DNA of 64,000 nt, taken from contig NC_089190.1 in NCBI RefSeq assembly GCF_947507565.1, positions 1,116,001 through 1,180,000 of the forward strand, read 5' to 3'. The stretch comes from Oscarella lobularis (Eukaryota > Porifera > Homoscleromorpha > Homosclerophorida > Oscarellidae). A model generated the notes under the pieces. It made no database searches and had not been told where the DNA came from. It worked only from the letters and a program-made list of their open reading frames with translations. The position numbers were made by a program, and so were the translations under genes. Of this stretch, positions 31,001 through 43,639 are shown one piece after another (positions within the stretch are counted from its first letter, which is position 1; every line of letters begins with the position of its first letter).

Positions 31001-32226
31001 GCGCTTCTGGGTCTTATTTTTTCTATTCTAGTGCACTGTCAGCGGCTGTTTCTACGAATTGTCCCAGCAGCTACTCATCATTCTCGTCGGCAAGCAGATT
31101 TTCAACAATTTCATGGAGATCGTTGTCCCGTAAGGCGTCCCCTCCTTTTCTCTCTTTTTGCTGACACTTCTCACGCTGTGAACAGAAAAATAAAGGTGCT
31201 CTATGCTAAATGGAAGATGAAGCGAATGTACGGTAGCATAGTCGAGAACGAGCAATGGAAGCGCGATTTCTACGAGTGCGAAGATTTCGGCGGCCTCTTC
31301 GGCGAATATTTGGAAATGGGTTAGTACGGGAAAAAAAAACCGTATACGAAGACAAATCCTATGTACGTCAGTTATCCAATTTGGATTTGTGACTGTCTTC
31401 GTCGCCGCCATGCCCCTGGCGCCTCTCTTTTCACTGCTCAATAACATCGTCGAAATACGATTAGACGCTCGCAAGTTCATCACTCAGTATCGTCGTCCAG
31501 TTGCAATGAAAGCGGACGGAATTGGTAAGAAAGCTCCCCCTTATGGAGCTCTTCCTTACGCAGACTGCTTTGTGCTTAGGCATTTGGCAGACTATTATTT
31601 CGACGGTAGCCACGTTTGCCGTCGTTGCGAATGTAAGGAGGCGCGGATGGATATACAATAATTTGCATTCGTATATCGACTTCTTTTTCCTCTCAGGCTT
31701 TTCTCATTGCGTTCACGTCGGAAATTATACCGGAAGTGTTCTATCGCTACGTCGGTCCCACCGGCAACATGGACGGTTATGTTCACCATCTTCTGAGCAA
31801 GTACAATAATGAGACGAATGGCACCGGCCACTGCATTAGCTACGGACTGAGACAGGCTAATACGAACACTTGCTAGTAAGCAATCTACTATTCTCTCTCC
31901 CCCCCCTTCCAAGATTCTTTCCTCGTCCCCCGTAGTTATAAGAAATACAGTAACCAGGAATACTATTATCATCTCCTACTTGTTCGCACCGTATTTGTTA
32001 TACTTTTTGAGGTAAGGGTTGAAGCACCGGTGGATTGATTCAAAGGTTCCAATTCGCTTTTTAGCATTTCGTCTTTGGAATTGTTCGCTTGATCGATTTG
32101 TTTGTGCCCGACATTCCTCGATCTCTCTATCTCAAGATCAAGCGGGAGGAGTACCTGGCTAAGTCGGCGCTGTCCGAGGACGTGAATTCGCCGCCTCCTG
32201 ATCAAGGCGAGAAGTCCTTCGCCTGA
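28028..32226 (+). CDS. Anoctamin (TMEM16) paralogue B with canonical Ca2+ site
   Basis: Second TMEM16 gene. It starts MASQPLLK at 28028 and ends GEKSFA at 32226. It shares order and many splice positions with paralogue [67 protein letters not shown]. All calcium-site residues known from vertebrate ANO1 are present: NNFME in TM6, EYLEM in TM7 and EIRLD in TM8. It is therefore the likely calcium-activated member of the pair, as a chloride channel, a lipid scramblase or both; sequence alone does not decide. The tail [15 protein letters not shown] is typical of the ANO1-7 group. A GT microsatellite follows the stop. Confidence 0.92.
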
Positions 32227-32255
32227 TTCGTGGCGTCGGGGGTGGTACGTGGCTT

Positions 32256-32292
32256 TTGTGCGTGTGTGTGTGTGTGTTTGTGTGCGTGCGTG
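32256..32292. repeat. GT microsatellite, 3' flank of anoctamin B
   Basis: Interrupted GTGTGT run just after the stop codon of anoctamin B. Confidence 0.8.
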
Positions 32293-32521
32293 TCTAGTGG
32301 AGCCGTCTATCTGCTGCCCCACCCTTTTCATGTACCGCAGAAATAGTGACATGAACAAAATCTTTTCACTTCTCAGAGCGTAGCAAATGAAATGGATTAA
32401 TAAATTGATCAATCATAGGTGCCGTGGCCAAGAGATAGACGGGGGGGGAGGAGAGTCGAATACTAAATCTATACATATGCAGGCGTTCGACATATATTGA
32501 TCTATCGTTTTAGAGACTTTT

Positions 32522-32681
32522 TCAGTTCAATTTCCACTCGGATAAATCGAGCTCTTGTAGTCTCTTCATTTTTCGGCCCATCCAACTGAGCCACGCCAAG
32601 CCGACGCACAAACACAAGCCGACTTCGACGTAGTAGCCGTCGACGTGAGTCAGACACGAACCACCGGCAGCAAGGCACTCC

Positions 32682-32712
<31 letters not shown>

Positions 32713-34333
32713 ATCATCGTCATTATATATATTTTTAAGAAAACCTTTTCAGCTTCGCTGGCAACGCACGTGGCCCCGTCGAGGGCGCCGCCGCCGTCGC
32801 AATACTTCCACGTGAACTTCTCCACGAGCGCGAGCGCGAGCGTATTCGGCCACGTGGTAGCGACGTTATTCACCGTATTACAAAACGTCATGTACGTCGC
32901 CCCGATCGCCGGATCGGCTATGCGCGCATTAAACGCCATATTAGCGACGAACTGCGTCGTGCACGGGATCGAATAGGCGATATAAATAACGGCAGCCAAT
33001 ACGTAAAAATGCAACGGATACTCATCAAACCGACGCGACCACGCGACGAACGCCGGCAAGAGCAGCCCAAATCCCATGCGCACGGGATACGCTCGCAGGT
33101 ACGCGCTCATCGGTCGCGAACCCGACGTGTAGCGAGCCACGACGATGGGCAAGACGATTTGCACGGGTATAACGGGCACGGCGAGAAGGCCGAGATTCTC
33201 CTTGGGAACGCCCGCTTCGACGAGTTTTAACCCGGTCAGCGCGTCGACGCCGGCGAAAGCGATACGTGACGTCAGAATCACGATGAAATAATCGCGTATG
33301 ACGGGACGACGTAGCATGTCGAGCGACTGCTTGTAGACGAGAAGCGGACTGACGGTGTCGTCGGTCGACCGCGCGGTCGGCTTCTCGCGTTTGAACGCCC
33401 ATAGGAGCGTCGTCGTCGCGACGAAGACGACGCCCCAGAAGAACATGAAATCGGAGAGCGTTACGAGACCCTTCGATGTGGGTTCAGATCGCAGGTATTT
33501 GTTGCAGAAGTGAGGCGATTCGAGTGCGAGAAAGATGACGTAGGCGAGAAAGTAGCCGATTGTCTGTCCGACGGAATTGCACGTCGACTGATAGCCGACG
33601 TTGCGCTTCGAGAGCATCGTCAGCGCCCAGCCGTCGACGGCTATGTCCTGGGTCGCTGTCAGAAAGAATAAGCAGAAGAAAATTATGGTGAGTACGTGAA
33701 CGTTCGGCTCTTCGTTTCCTTCCAATAGAACGTCGGAGTATTGGGAGAATATGAGCATGAATGCGCCGATGAGGTATTGCGTCGGTATGACCCACGTCTT
33801 GCGGCGACCAAAGTCTTTGATGTAGAGAGCGTCGACGAGCGGCGCCCAGAGAAGTTTCATGCTAAAAGGCCACGTGGCCATGCTAAATAGCGCCTAAAAA
33901 ATTAAAAAAATTAATTTGTTAAGGAACCAAGGCTAATTGAAACGGAAAAATTAAATGTCAAATTCAATCATTTTGAATTTGGCGTTATCGCACTTATATA
34001 TAATTTCGAATTTGGCGTTATCACACGTGTATACTATTGATCGCACCCTTTGTCCCGTATTCTTTCTTTTACCTGATTGCCGTAGCTGACTTTGCGCGCT
34101 TGGAGTATCATAGGTACGCTTGCCGTCAATCCAATCGGTATGCCTTGGAGAATGTAGAGAAAGAGGAGTATGAGGATGCTCCAGAAGTCGTCGCGAAGAC
34201 GAGGGCTCCCTTCTTCGTCGTCGTTATTGCTTTCGAGGTCGGACATCGCTGCGTCTTCTGGAGCTTGATCCTGCCGATGGCGTAGCGGTGCTCTGCTCAT
34301 TCGCCTTTTCGATTTCCGTCCTCGTTTTGACAT
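32522..34333 (-). CDS. SLC33A1: SLC33A1 acetyl-CoA transporter
   Basis: Major-facilitator-type transporter that brings acetyl-CoA into the ER/Golgi lumen. Three exons (34073-34333, 32745-33893, 32522-32680) join in phase and give about 522 residues, close to the 549 of the human protein. Signature stretches are ILQGIPIGLTASVPM in TM1, FSMKLLWAPLVDALY, ATQDIAVDGWALTM, NVGYQSTCNSVGQT, and MTFCNTVNNVATTWPN. The C-terminal exon carries CLTHVDGYYVE and ends SEWKLN. The N-terminus before TM1 is charged and serine-rich. The second intron is largely an AAAT microsatellite. The start codon lies only about 68 bases from that of TMEM198 on the other strand. Confidence 0.95.
32682..32714. repeat. AAAT microsatellite in SLC33A1 intron
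   Basis: About eight AAAT units forming the acceptor side of the last SLC33A1 intron; on the minus strand it gives the T-rich tract before the splice site. Confidence 0.9.
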
Positions 34334-34401
34334 AGAACGGGTGATGTGGCATTTAGGGAACTCGCGTGCGCTACATCACGTGAGCCTATTTCGCACACAG
34401 A
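34334..34401. promoter_or_regulatory. Compact bidirectional promoter SLC33A1/TMEM198
   Basis: Only about 68 bases separate the two divergent start codons. It contains two copies of a CACG/CGTG-like core but no TATA box. Both 5' untranslated regions must be very short or overlap. Confidence 0.55.
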
Positions 34402-35629
34402 ATGATCGTTCCGGTGATTGTTGCCGTCACGTCATCTCTTCTACATCTAACGCGGGCGTTCGGATGCAACGAGACGAACCCGCACGGGGTCGACAAGGCG
34501 GCGAGCAAAGCCGAGACGGTCGTGCGCGACATATCGAACCTTCTCAGCGCTAACAGAAGTCAGAACGCGACCTGCGACGTCACGCAGAACACCTACGATC
34601 CGAGTCTCTGCGTCGCCTTCGCCATATTCATCCTCCTCGGCATCATATTCGCCTTTGTCGGTACGCACGCGTGACGTCATTGAGAATCGCAGGGAAAAAA
34701 ATCGTTTCCGGGTTTCTGTTTCAGGCTATCGATTTTTCCGACTGATACTGTTTCTTACCGCCTTCATAGGGGCGTTTTGCATCGTCTTTTACTTCGCCTA
34801 CGGTCACCTGCCGTGCGATTGGCCACACCCAGCTCTCATTGCTCTCGGTTTGGGAGCGACAGCAGGTAATTATTATTAATGTTAATAATAATTTAGCAGT
34901 TACGCACTAATTTTCATTAGAAGTACAGCAATCTTATTATTTTTTTCTTGAGGTCTTATCCTTGGCACCTTTGCTGCCTGCTATTTGTATTTGGGCATAT
35001 TCTTATGCGGCTTTGCACTGGGTGCTGTCGCTGCTCTCTCCTTTCTTGCGTACGTTCATATTAAGTACGTGGAAGAGCATTCGTGGCTGCCTATTGTTAT
35101 AATCATTGGTCTGGGAATCATTGGGGGCATCATTGCTTTGTTGATACAGAGACCCCTTCTAATTATAGCCACATCGGTTATAGGTAAGGTACAGTAACAT
35201 GGGATGGAGTTATATATTTCATTTTATGTTTTTCTTCAGGAAGCTATCTGATGATTATGGGCTTGGATTATTATGTTGAGAATGGGCAAGCGTTTGCCTA
35301 TTCGTGGGAACTCGTCTCGGGTCATCCGCATTTTCCAAGTTGCGCTGCCACTTGGGTGATGCTCATTGCCGTGCCTGTGATTGCTCTGGTCGCTATTGTG
35401 ATACAGTGGAAATGCACTGCCAAAGGAAAGGATCACAAGAAAGGTTAGTTGGAGCATCTTTAATTAATCGCTTCGTTCATCAACGTCTTTTAGTGATAAA
35501 GAAAAGTAGGAAAAAAGAATATATCGAAATGGATTCTGCAGGAAACGTGAGAACTGCTCTCACTCTACACATTGTATAAAAACCTTTTACTCGTGTCTTT
35601 AGAATGCATTGCTCTCCGATATGGATTGA
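34402..35629 (+). CDS. TMEM198: TMEM198 (DUF4203) multi-pass membrane protein
   Basis: The start MIVPVIVAV looks like a signal segment. A short extracellular region with two N-glycosylation sequons (CNET, NATC) follows, then about seven transmembrane helices. Family features are the glycine-rich helices and GYRFFR after TM1, ALGLGATAG, and the C-terminal YYVENGQ region leading to the last helix (WVMLIAVPVIALVAIVIQ). The tail is Lys-rich (KGKDHKK, KKSRKKEYIEM) and ends ALSDMD at 35629. Vertebrate TMEM198 is linked to Wnt/LRP6 phosphorylation; that role here is only by analogy. Five short introns. The 3' half was later copied to 44.1 kb. Confidence 0.88.
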
Positions 35630-37240
35630 CGGTTGACTAGCTTCAGCGCTGATCTTGTACGTTGGGATTTATTAGTAGTGCATATTTTACTTGGCTCTAT
35701 ATGCATGTGCTGAGTGTAGGTGGTGCACAATGCTAAATAGGCACAGTTACCAACGTCAATTTTTTTACAAATTTTTGGTCATGACGTTGATATCACATGA
35801 CGTTGACGTCCGGGTGACGACGCACTTGCCACTTGGAGGGATTTTGTCGCGAATCGCTCCTCACTCGAAAGTCGCGCGGCCGACTAGTTCGTTAGCGCGG
35901 CATTTTCCCGCCGAAGTTGTTCGCGCACAGATGGCGAAGAGTTCGACGGGCCCGCGCGCGGCAAGCAACCGATCGAGCGTGTCGTTATGTTGCATCCACT
36001 CTCCAGTAAGCAATCCCGCGTGGCATGCACTTGCGCTTTCTCGCATTCCATTCACTTGCAAATTTACTAGAAACCCATTGTAAGAAAGTGTCGCTCAACG
36101 ACGCTGCGCTGTAAGACCACCGTGCGAGTGCACGCCCTTTCCTTCACGCGGCGGCGCAGTAGTAAAGTACGTACACCACATTCTTTCGCATTGTCATTCA
36201 CGCTTTCTCTTCTCAATAAAGTGTCTCGAGACGTAGTCGGAAAAGCGCAATGGAAAATCACGCGTCGTTTTGCATCATAAGGTTTGGCCAGACCTCGATC
36301 GAGGGCCCTGAAGCGGTCTAGGCGTGCACTTAGGGGAAGGGAGCTCTCTGTTACGTGCATTGACGTGGATTGCATGTTGTGCCACTGCCCGCGCTTGGGG
36401 GCATAGACCGATTTCTGACCGAATCTAAACGTTAGGGGTCCGGTTTCTGACAGAGTAATCGAGGGCGGGTTGGGGCTCGCGAGTGAGGGCTGGTGGCATA
36501 GCAGCGCATGAAGCTCTTCAAATATTTTCGTGTACGTGACAGAGAGCGTAGTGGGACAACACAAGTTTTTAATGTACTTGCATTCTATGGAAGTGCATTT
36601 GTGCTCGTTTATTGCATGACTACGGTATAGTACGGGTCCACGCCTTGCATTAGGATTTAGGGCGGCTGTCAGTAGGTAGGGCGGTTCAGATAGTAGTAGG
36701 TTATAGCCCCCTTTCCCTGCGTGCATTAGCTGGCAGCCGCCAAACGGTTAGACCATTTGACTATTTCGATCGTTCAATTGATCAATGGATGTCCACGTAA
36801 TCAGTTCGAGTTTCATAATCAGGTCAATAATGGATTTAAGGTAATTTAGGTGTTGTTCCGTTTGTATATTATAAAGCGTACCGAGTTACGACTTGAAAGC
36901 TTAGCACCAGAGCTTCGTCAGCCCTTCTATGTTAGTGATTGTGCAATTTCCATCACCTCTTTCAAGCATGACGCTATCAAACTATAGGCTCTAGCATTCT
37001 CAGTTATTGCCAACGTAAAGGCGAAACACCAGGTACAAAGTAGACAAACGTTCATATACATATATATGATGTTTGAAGAAAAATGTACGAAAAAACCGAT
37101 CTATGTACTGAAAACTGTTGCGCAATCAAACGTGCTAACTAATGATTCAATGCATTCTTGGATCAGCGTCGTTTCTACATATACTTCGTCTTAGTGTGCT
37201 TATATACATGTAGTTATCATGTGGCCGTAGCATAAGAGTT
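35630..37240. other. Intergenic region with a possible orphan first exon
   Basis: An ATG near 35931 opens MAKSSTGPRAASNRSS and runs to CCIHSP followed by a GTAAGC donor. A CpG-rich stretch precedes it with TTTTCCCGCC (35903-35912), which fits the E2F consensus. No matching downstream exon was found. On the minus strand, 36067-36726 is open for 219 codons from an ATG with no recognisable domain; I regard it as unproven. The rest to 37240 is AT-rich and shows nothing. Confidence 0.3.
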
Positions 37241-40200
37241 TCATGACTCTTCAGGTGGTATTGTCTCCCTTCCGAATATTTCGTTTGCCGTTTCATTTGA
37301 ATTCTCTTCTACTAGTGCTTGTCTAAGGCTCTTTATCGTAGCCTTTGAATGTCTCATTTCTTTCCACGTAATCAGCATTTGGTATGCCCTTTCTCGTGGA
37401 TTTTTTTCGTCTACATTTATACATTGTAATGTTTCGTCTGAAAGACCGAGGTTTCTTCCTATGAACTTCCAATTCTCTGTTATCCTATTGGACAATGTTA
37501 GCAAATGGCTCTGAGGGACCGTACTGTCACCCGGCAACGGCGGCGTTATTCCTTCCGTCCGCTATTTTCAAAAAATCGTACAGAGCAAATTTTCTTTTTT
37601 ACAGTATATCTTACTTGTCCAAAAAGCGTAGATATCGCGACTTTCGCCGTATGGGGGTTCTCCAAGCCTCGGCTTTGAAACGTCACGTCAATGTCACAGG
37701 GGTAACGACCAAACGCTTCCTCGGGCATTTTCCCTTCCTTTGGATACAAGTGCCACGTAGCCAAGTTGCTTCTTGTTCGCATCGTTTCGACTTCCGCATA
37801 ATCTTTCTTCTAAAGGAAACATTTAATCGCACAAACAGAGAAGCGAATTAGAAACTCGGTTCTATACTTCGTACACCCACTTTACCCCACTCACTATCGC
37901 TCTGCTTTTGTGCTTCGCTGTCCAAGGCTCGTCTTCTTTAGCGGTTCCAATAATCATTCGAAATTCACCCTCTTTATGGCACAAAATCTCGCTATTGTGC
38001 AGCAGGCAAATTTGGTTTCCGGCCTGTTCTATCCAAAGCTCTCTCTAAAGACACGCTGTTGAAAATTCTCAAGGACAAAAGACGGCCGCATACAACCTCT
38101 TCGCGAAAGGTGGTGAGGCAGGGATTGCTGAGGAGATTAACTTCAACGGTTACAACATCTTCATGTCTTCTTCCCACAAACAGAAGTCTGTGAAACTTGT
38201 ATTCAACACCCTTTTCTTGTTCTTTGGGCTTGTAGGTCGTGACGCACAAGTCACAACATTTTTTCATTTGCACGCTATTGTTTCTTCCAAAATCTCCAAG
38301 ATGTATCCACTTGCCATCATTTGATTCACGCTTCCAGAGACTTGACTCAAGCGCTCTAGATTCGCAATTCATTCTAACGGTCACATGCGAATTGAAAGAA
38401 AGATTGTGAGGTGCAACGGTAATAATGTAGCCCGAGCTGCCAGTGTTTGATGGGCCGCTTCCGGGCTTTAGTGAGACGGCAATGCAACTTTCCTGGTCCA
38501 AACAGTAAGCAGGAAATTCGAATCTTAGATCTTGCATTGATATGTTGGCCTGGTTTCCGCCTACAGTCCAAAACATTGTCAAGAACGGATCAACGACTAA
38601 ATCGCTTTCAGTTGGAGAAATAGATGGCTGTGACTCTTCAGTTATTGTATTCATTTTCTCCCTTCTGCTGAGTATTTTGTCTGCATTCAGACCCTCTTTG
38701 TATAATGCTTGTCTAAGGATCCTGACAGTGGCGTTTGAATCTTCACATCCTTGCCACGTCAGAAGCATTTGGTATGCCTTTTCTCGTGAAGTTTTATACG
38801 TTTCGTCTATCTTCGTTATAGTGTGGTCTTGAAGTTTAAGTCTTCTACCTATAAACTTCCAGTTATCTTCATTTAGTATTTTTAAAGTCAATGACGCCAT
38901 TTGTCTTCTGTGGACCTTTTCATGAAGTCCAGATATATCCGTGCATGTATATATGACCTTGCTGCTGTCGTTTTCATCTGGTACGTTCTCGCCGGATTCT
39001 TCTTGTCTATTCACATCCCATTCGTCTAATATACTCAAAACGTTTTCCAAATTTTTTTTTCTTGCTGCCCTGACTAGAACGGTCACTGTTGCATTTGCGT
39101 TTTTAGCCCAGAAAGAAAGTGTATTTTCGCTTTTTAGCGGCGATCGCTTCAGGAGTTCTTTTGCCAAAGCGGCTTCTGCGGTAGAATCTTCTTTAAGGCA
39201 ATCTTGCAACTTATGGCGAGCTTCAAAATTTAGATAAGTATAGTGATCAGGTGGCAGAGCACACAGGTCTGCAAGGCTTTCTTGCAGATCCTCTTTTTTG
39301 CGAAACGTTATTGAGTTTACTCTTCTTAATTTACGTCGGACGTTTTCGATATCGGCTTCTGAGTAAGCGTAAGGGTCGCTTTTCCCCTTCCTCAGCTCGA
39401 CGGAGCTCAGATACCAAAAAGTAACCTTTGTGTTAGAACTACTTGATATTAGAACTTCTTTTACTTCTTTCACAAAACAATCTACGTGTTTTCGGCATTC
39501 GCCGTGGGAATCGTTTTCTCCCCGGAAAACGATATCAATAGCTCTTTCACTGTTGCTAAGAGTTAATATTCCTTCAATTGATTGGTTTTCAATTTTTCTC
39601 CTTACAAATAGTCCGTCTTTCCAAATTTCTGGATTGGTGTCATTGTAAAAAGTCATCATACGACACTGTATGAAAGCTACTGTTCCGGGCGGTATCAAAT
39701 CGGTGCTTTCGGTGCATTGCAAGCGCCTACCGGCATATACAGTCATGCTCTCGTTAGCATCCCACGGCAATGAGCGCTCTTGTAGTACCGCGGGAATAAT
39801 ATAGGAGGTATTTGGGGATTCGTCCGATTTGCCGACTTGATAGCAAATTTGTAGATCACAAAGAAGTTCTATTGTCTCATTAATCTTGGAATCGTCCCAT
39901 TTGTACTCCGGGGTTTTAAATCCCGCTAGAACTCTGCCGATCTTCTCTTTGCTTATGGCCGCTTCTGACGAAAACTCTTTCGAAGATGAAAGAAACGTAA
40001 TGGCGTCAAACAGCCATAAAGGATCTACCACTACTTTGTTTTTAATTAAAAGAATCTACGTGACCAAACGTTTTCGTTAGAATAGTGGTAGGGCGAGTTT
40101 CGTTACTTACCGCTCCGAAATCCTGCAAATATTTGAAGAGGAGGTCTGGAAGCTCAGAGTCAGGCGGCAGATTGGGATAAACGCTGAACTCCATTAGATT

Positions 40201-43200
40201 CTTGAAGTCACTGTTGACCATATAGACAGCGTGTTCAACATGAGACACACCGATCTATATCAGAGCGTATTTCGGCCTACAGCGAAACGACTAATTGTTG
40301 TACAGTATCAGCTTACTTGATCAAGATCACATGGTATCATTTTTTTCTCCCTGAAAATGTCAACGGCATTACCATTTTGTGATTTAGCAACCGCTTTTCG
40401 AAGCTCGGGCAGGAACATATTTTCTGCCTTTTGAGCAAAAGAGGGAACGAATTCCCGGGTCTATGATAAAAACAAATAAATTAGCGTACTGAAGACTTGC
40501 CCAAAAGGTGCATAAAACTTGCTACTGTATTGCCAATATGCGTTAGCTACCAAAATTCTGCCTAAAGAACAAAATTTCGTTTATACCTTGAGACACTGTG
40601 GCTTTAGTTCGCTAATAGCCACTCGTAGACGACTTATCGTATCCTCTTCCTTTGAACTTGAGTTAATAACGAATGGCATTTGATGAACACGTATTCTATT
40701 TTTGAAAGTTTCCCGGAGACACTCCGCTATGCTCAGCAATTTTTCCTCTTCTTTGTCTGCACTTTGGTTTCTTTTCTGAGTTCCTTTGTGATTTCGGCTT
40801 CCGATGACAAGAAGATTAAGTTGTTTTGTGTCAGCAACCGTAAACGCAGCAAAAGACGCCCAGTAGAGACTAGACGACTTCATTTCATCGATAGTCTTCG
40901 TCACGTCAAGAACAAGGAGGAAAAGAGTCGATTCCGAAAGATAGTGACGATGAACTTTGTAACAAAATCGCGTTTGAGACAAGTCACGAACAACGATTTT
41001 GTCGTTTGTAGCAGTACTAACTGCGGGTAGATCTTTACTGGCCTTTTGCACAAGACGATCCAGCCTCCTTTCACCGCATTCGTCTCCAATAAAACAAATT
41101 TTCAATGCTTCCGGCTTTATTATGATTTCAGACCAGTACTTCGGGTCTTTACTATAATCAATCTAAATCGATTTCTCCAAAATATATTTAACGAAACCTA
41201 GAAGTCTCAACTGACCCAATAGCGTTGCAAAAATATTTTCCATCTTTGTGAGATATCAGGAACTTGATGTGGACGTAGGTTTTTCTGATCAACATCGGTA
41301 ATAAAAAGGAATTATAAAGAATCTCATCATACGTCATCGCAGTCGTCCGTTAGATGAGGCGCACGGGCAAGTATAAGCTTGGCTAAACGTCTTGCAGGCG
41401 CAATTTCTGTTTGGAATAGAAATGAAAATTACCGGTATGTAGAACCGCAATACATACGCTTAGTAATGGATAAGCTGTCCTCTCTTTTGGTGAAAAATTT
41501 TCTTAATAATAGATGTAGAATATTGAATTCTCCCTATAATAGCAACGTTTTGCTTTTTCGTGGAACTGCACAGCAGTAATTGTTTTACTAAAACTAAAAA
41601 GCACTTCGTACAAAAGTACTGGTGCACGACTTCTTTAGACATCTACAGCATGCTCTAATAAACTCAGCGTTTAGTCTGAGATCCTATACATGTTTACATA
41701 GAAAGCCGACTCTATATAGACATTAGTGAGATGCGTCACGTTCACGAACCCTCAAGCTCCTGCACGGAGGGAACGTGCTTCTATAATATAGAAACTTACC
41801 ATTTTAAAGTTCAATTCGCATCCGCTTTTCACTAGCATTTCCGCCACAGCCCAACTTTTTTTCTCAATTGCAATAAAAAGTGGGCGACGGTTGCTCTAAA
41901 AGAAAAACAGTGACAACCGTTCGAAAAAGCATTTGAGCGGACTTTGTCAGCGACGTTTGAATCGCCGCCCCAGCTTTGCACTAGGCACTCTGCAATCTCG
42001 TAATTATCTTTTTCGCAAGCGAAATGTAGTGCTGTTTGTCCCGACTGTACGGAAAAACACCAATGAACGCAGTCTTTCAATTTATTAATTTAGCGTCTTC
42101 ACGTTATCTCTTTCTTCTAAAAGGTTGAGGTTCTTCTCGAGGAGGTAGTTCACTAAATCTCGATTGTCAATAAACCCTGTACAAGCAGCCATTAGAACCG
42201 TTTGCCCCTTTCAAAGAAAGAAACTTGAAAAAGGTTCTTTTCAAACTTGCCCTCTCTCACCTTGTCAGACTTTCTATCAATTTTTGCACCAGAGTCGATG
42301 AGAAACTCAGCGATGTCTTCCTGACCTCCTAAACACGCGTAAAATAGTGCATCTTGACCAAACTAGACGAGACGATCAGCAAAGAGCGGACAGGTAGAGA
42401 CTCCTCAGATATACCTTGTCACGAACAGAAATTTCACATTTCTTTTTTACAAGGATCTTTACAAGGTCTAGCATTCCGCGCTCACACGCTATCATCAGAA
42501 CAGTTTCCCCGACATCCTCAATAATACAGAAATTCTTAAAAGTTTCGTTTGTCCACGCTTCTTCAAATTCTCACCCCAACTGCTTCATTGACGTTTGCTC
42601 CAGAGTCAACAAGTGATAGGCAAATTGCCGAATATTTTACGTGATCTTCTGCCAAAGGCTCGTAATTTTTACATGCAGCTGTCAGAGCCCCACGCGCAAA
42701 CTGAAAGTAGAGCAGATTCAGTGAAACATTAAAATCTCTCCAGTTTTCTCTACTTCGGATCGTGCCAATCTTTTTGTTACTAGGAGCCTTTGCACAACGC
42801 AAGATAGTCCATTCTCGCAGGCCAAGTAGAATGCATTGCGTATACGTGCACTTTGATCTTCATCGGAATGAGTGCTTTTCGCTTTTTTCTCCTAAAATAT
42901 TAATTACTAATGAGTGATTTGTTAAACTTCTGTTTTCACCCGGCCACTTTAAACTAAAACTTTAGTAGTGTGTGAGCGTTAAAAGGATTAATGTAGGGAC
43001 GAGATCTGTAGTCTCGCTGGCCAGCCCCTCCTCCTCCGTTAGTATCGCTACGGCGAGAGGGTCTGTTTTTGTGCTATGTAAATAAATAATCGAGTACTAG
43101 TAATAATCTAGGCCTTGGAAGTACTGTATCGGAAATTGTATTAACGGAGGGGGAGGGGTAGACCTCTTCGCTCGGGGAGGAAGAGGGTCTGGCCCCCAGA

Positions 43201-43639
43201 CTAGGGCTGGCAGTAGCTAGACCCTTTCTCGCTCCCGGATGCTCCCGGGAGCGAGAAAGGGTCTGGGTTCTTAAGAGGCTAGGCTGGCAGCGAGACCAAA
43301 ACCGAAGCAGAAGGTTGCAAAATACTGACTTGCACTTTCAAGTTTTTGACTTCAGCCCCGCGACGTATCAGGCAAAGGGCGATATCTTCTTTTTTATAAA
43401 GACAGGCATACTCAAGCAGATTCCACCCTAGAAATAACGGTTTGCAGTGTATGCACGGGCGCCGCATATACATATTAGGGCAGAATATATAGCCTACCTG
43501 TCTTTCTCCACCTAGAGTTGATTGCCTTGCGGCCGAGGTTGTCATCTTTTCCTAAGCGCTCCTCTATTGCGCGCTCGGTGCCATTTGGTGATGATATTAT
43601 AGAAAACATTTCCTTTAGCAGGCTGTCCACGGACGACAT
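37241..43639 (-). CDS. ANK-Roc-COR-Death-ZU5-UPA-Death protein
   Basis: Large multi-exon gene starting MSSVDSLLKEMF at 43639 and ending IPPEES at 37241. Six or more ankyrin repeats come first (LEYACLYKKEDIA, LMIACERGMLD, ALFYACLGGQEDIA, TALHFACEKDNYEIA). Next is a Roc-like GTPase fold (40581-41160) with LKICFIGDECGERRL where a GKS/T P-loop belongs, FLLVLDVTK, and LNLLVIGSRNHK. A COR-like region follows (VVDPLWLFDAI, 40000). Then a Death domain (NWKFIGRRLKL, about 38650-38920) and a ZU5-like domain (VDPFLTMFW, AVSLKPG, NSHVTVRM; 38130-38600). Two exons of UPA-like sequence (WHLYPKEGKMPEEAFG) follow, then a second Death domain (NWKFIGRNLGL, 37241-37540). The head resembles DAPK1/ROCO proteins and the tail the ZU5-UPA-Death module of UNC5/PIDD. 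A role in death or innate signalling is inferred. The GTPase is probably inactive. Confidence 0.8.
43219..43264. repeat. Perfect 20-base inverted repeat in intron
   Basis: Arms 43219-43238 (AGACCCTTTCTCGCTCCCGG) and 43245-43264 are exact reverse complements around a 6-base loop. It lies in the first long intron of the Death/ZU5 gene, beside a GGTCTGGCCCCCAGACT motif also found near 16025. A miniature transposable element is possible. Confidence 0.85.

Noticed and set aside
36067-36726. 219-codon minus-strand open frame
   Set aside because: No domain, no splice context and composition like other chance frames; mentioned only within the intergenic entry.
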